DNA from: Bifidobacteriaceae bacterium
GTDB lineage: Bacteria; Actinomycetota; Actinomycetes; Actinomycetales; WQXJ01
Direction: 5' to 3'
Length of the DNA: 6,410 bases
Assembly (NCBI GenBank): GCA_031261885.1
Contig: JAISIU010000034.1
Location: 1-6,410, forward strand
Part shown: positions 5,043-6,410 of the stretch, piece by piece
How positions within the stretch are numbered: the stretch's first letter is position 1
How the letters are laid out: every line of letters starts with the position of its first letter
Translations under genes and position numbers: made by a program
The notes under the pieces: model-generated
What the model was told of the DNA's origin: nothing
Database searches by the model: none
The model's input: only the letters and a program-made list of their open reading frames with translations

Positions 5043-6410
5043 TCACAGCGTCACGCTCTGCGAACGCAACGTGTACTTGCCGTAGCCGGGCACGCGGATC
5101 ATCGCGACGAGGTAGGCCGTCTGGCCCGACCCCTTCTGCTGGGCGGTCGGATGGTAGTTGCCCGAGGCGGCGTGGCCCGGGAACACGGAGTCGCGCTCCA
5201 CGATCACGCCGTTGACGTGCCACTCCAGCTCGCAGACCTGGCCCTTGTACGGCTTGGTCGGGTCGCCCTTGAAGCACGGCGAGCTCTTGCCCGTGCCGAC
5301 GGAGTTCAGCGTGCCGGTCGTGGCGGACTGCCTGAGCTCCAGCGTGCCCTTCGAGGACGCGGACAGCGTCTTCGCGGTCTTGCGCAACAGCATGCCGGTC
5401 CACGGCCCGGCCCGGAACACCTTGGTCTGGGCGCCGGCCTTGGAGACGCGGACCTCGACGTAGGCCATGGACCCCGCACGGGACTTCGTCTGCTTGTAGT
5501 TCTTCGTGGTCTTGAAATGCTTGCCGTTCTGATCGGTCCAGATGTACTTGACCGTGTAGCCGGCCGCGGCGTAGGCGTCCATGCCCTTGACGGACAGGGT
5601 CTTGCCGGTCTTGATCGTGCCGAAGACCACGGGGTAGGCGTCCTGGGTCTCGTCACCGGTCTGGGCCGTCAGGGCCAGCGAGCCCTGCTGGCCGCTGGAC
5701 AGCGTCTGCTCGCCCCACGCCCAACTAACCTTCCCGGCCTGGGCGACCGAGGGGCAGGCGGTGGCACCGCTCGGCGTGGTTTCCGTCGGGCAGGTGACCT
5801 GGCCGTTGGTGTACACGGGCGCGGAGAACTCGACGTTGACGCGTCCGGGCTGGAGCCCGACCGCGAAGAACTGGTCGCCGAGCGTGTAGACGGTGGTGGC
5901 CTGCTTCGCGTCGTACTTCTTGCCGGGCGTCGCGACGAACGTACCCTTGTACAGCGAGGCGTCCTTCAGCGTGCCCGTGATCGAGGCGGCCGCGCTCGAG
6001 GCCGTGATGTCCTTGCCCGTGATGGCCGTGTCGGTGACCGTGACCTGCGCGAAGTTCGTGGGCGGGTTGAAGCCCGCGGCCGCGTTGAACATGCCCCACT
6101 TCACGGAGCTGGTGCCGAGCCAGGCCTGCATGCGGCCCGGCACGGAGGCGACCACGGCGTACGTGCCGGGGTCGAGGTCCTTCAGGGTGTACTCGCCGCC
6201 CGTGCCGATCGCGACCGTGCCGGCGTCCTGGTAGCAGTACGTGGAGCACTTGTTAGTCGGGTCGGGCAGCACCTTGACGGCCGTGACCCAGCCCGTGGCG
6301 CCCTGGCCCGTCAGGTTGTCGGTCACCTTGCCGGCGATCGACCCCTTCGTCTTGGGCGCGGTCGTCTCGTTCGGATTGGGGGTGGTGGTGGACGATGGCG
6401 TCCCGGTCGG
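5043..6410 (-). CDS. Large, probably exported multi-domain beta protein, C-terminal part
   Basis: The last 455 residues of a longer protein; the frame is still open at the right edge, so the start and any signal peptide are outside. The fragment opens with a Pro/Thr/Ser/Asn linker (residues 1-20, PTGTPSSTTTPNPNETTAPK). Residues 22-90 resemble a carboxypeptidase regulatory-like or Cna-B-type beta domain (GSIAGKVTD, then GEYTLKDLDPGTYAVVA at 72-88). A second related unit starts at about 141 (ASITGTLKD) with DQFFAVGLQPGRVNVEFS at 179-196. Residues 259-340 and 341-455 look like two diverged copies of another Ig-like unit. Six cysteines form three close pairs (55/59, 207/219, 379/393), and the composition is Thr, Lys and Gly-rich. 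These features suggest a surface or secreted protein. The end, RSQSVTL, has no sortase motif or membrane anchor. I do not recognise a specific function; adhesin-like or cell-envelope roles are only guesses. Confidence 0.85.
   Translation of the reverse strand, partial: PTGTPSSTTTPNPNETTAPKTKGSIAGKVTDNLTGQGATGWVTAVKVLPDPTNKCSTYCYQDAGTVAIGTGGEYTLKDLDPGTYAVVASVPGRMQAWLGTSSVKWGMFNAAAGFNPPTNFAQVTVTDTAITGKDITASSAAASITGTLKDASLYKGTFVATPGKKYDAKQATTVYTLGDQFFAVGLQPGRVNVEFSAPVYTNGQVTCPTETTPSGATACPSVAQAGKVSWAWGEQTLSSGQQGSLALTAQTGDETQDAYPVVFGTIKTGKTLSVKGMDAYAAAGYTVKYIWTDQNGKHFKTTKNYKQTKSRAGSMAYVEVRVSKAGAQTKVFRAGPWTGMLLRKTAKTLSASSKGTLELRQSATTGTLNSVGTGKSSPCFKGDPTKPYKGQVCELEWHVNGVIVERDSVFPGHAASGNYHPTAQQKGSGQTAYLVAMIRVPGYGKYTLRSQSVTL

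Noticed and set aside
5893..6234. A plus-strand frame of 113 codons opposite the exported protein gene
   Set aside because: The minus-strand frame is continuous, has coherent domain patterns and ends 40 bases before a strong hairpin. The plus frame shows none of this.
1..6410. Search for tRNA, rRNA, CRISPR, insertion sequence, attachment site or defence genes
   Set aside because: None was seen. There are no spaced repeats, terminal inverted repeats, transposase motifs or tRNA cloverleaf patterns, and nearly all sequence is accounted for by six coding genes and one partial start.

Overview
The window is GC-rich (about 70% by eye) and comes from an actinomycete. Codons end mostly in G or C. 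AlaS, RuvX and S4 read like actinobacterial proteins, S4 is the cysteine-poor form, and the gene order rpsD - DUF948 - DUF6167 - alaS - ruvX - mltG is a known actinobacterial arrangement. The sequence does not fix the genus; a Micrococcales or Actinomycetales relative is a reasonable guess.

All genes supported here lie on the minus strand, so the window reads from right to left. From 6410 to 5043 is the C-terminal 455 residues of a large, probably exported, multi-domain beta protein. Next is a 232-base gap (4811-5042) with a strong 13-bp hairpin, an overlapping candidate promoter and a second hairpin in the presumed rpsD leader. Then come rpsD (4184-4810), a small DUF948-type membrane-anchored protein (3790-4143), a small DUF6167-type membrane-anchored protein (3455-3790), alaS (712-3384), ruvX (206-712) and the first 32 codons of a gene I read as mltG (1-97).

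The rpsD-to-ruvX block looks like one transcription unit. Gaps are 40 bases (rpsD/DUF948), a 1-base TAGTG overlap (DUF948/DUF6167), 70 bases (DUF6167/alaS) and a 1-base TGATG overlap (alaS/ruvX). A 108-base gap before mltG holds a 15-bp perfect tandem repeat and a plausible sigma-70-type promoter, so mltG may also be transcribed separately. The unit combines translation (S4, alanyl-tRNA synthetase), RNA/DNA processing (RuvX), glycan-strand cleavage (MltG) and two small membrane proteins of unknown role.

No mobile element, tRNA, rRNA, CRISPR array or defence system is visible. I see no clearly new system. The points most worth checking are the coupled DUF948/DUF6167 pair, the structured rpsD leader and the repeat architecture of the exported protein.
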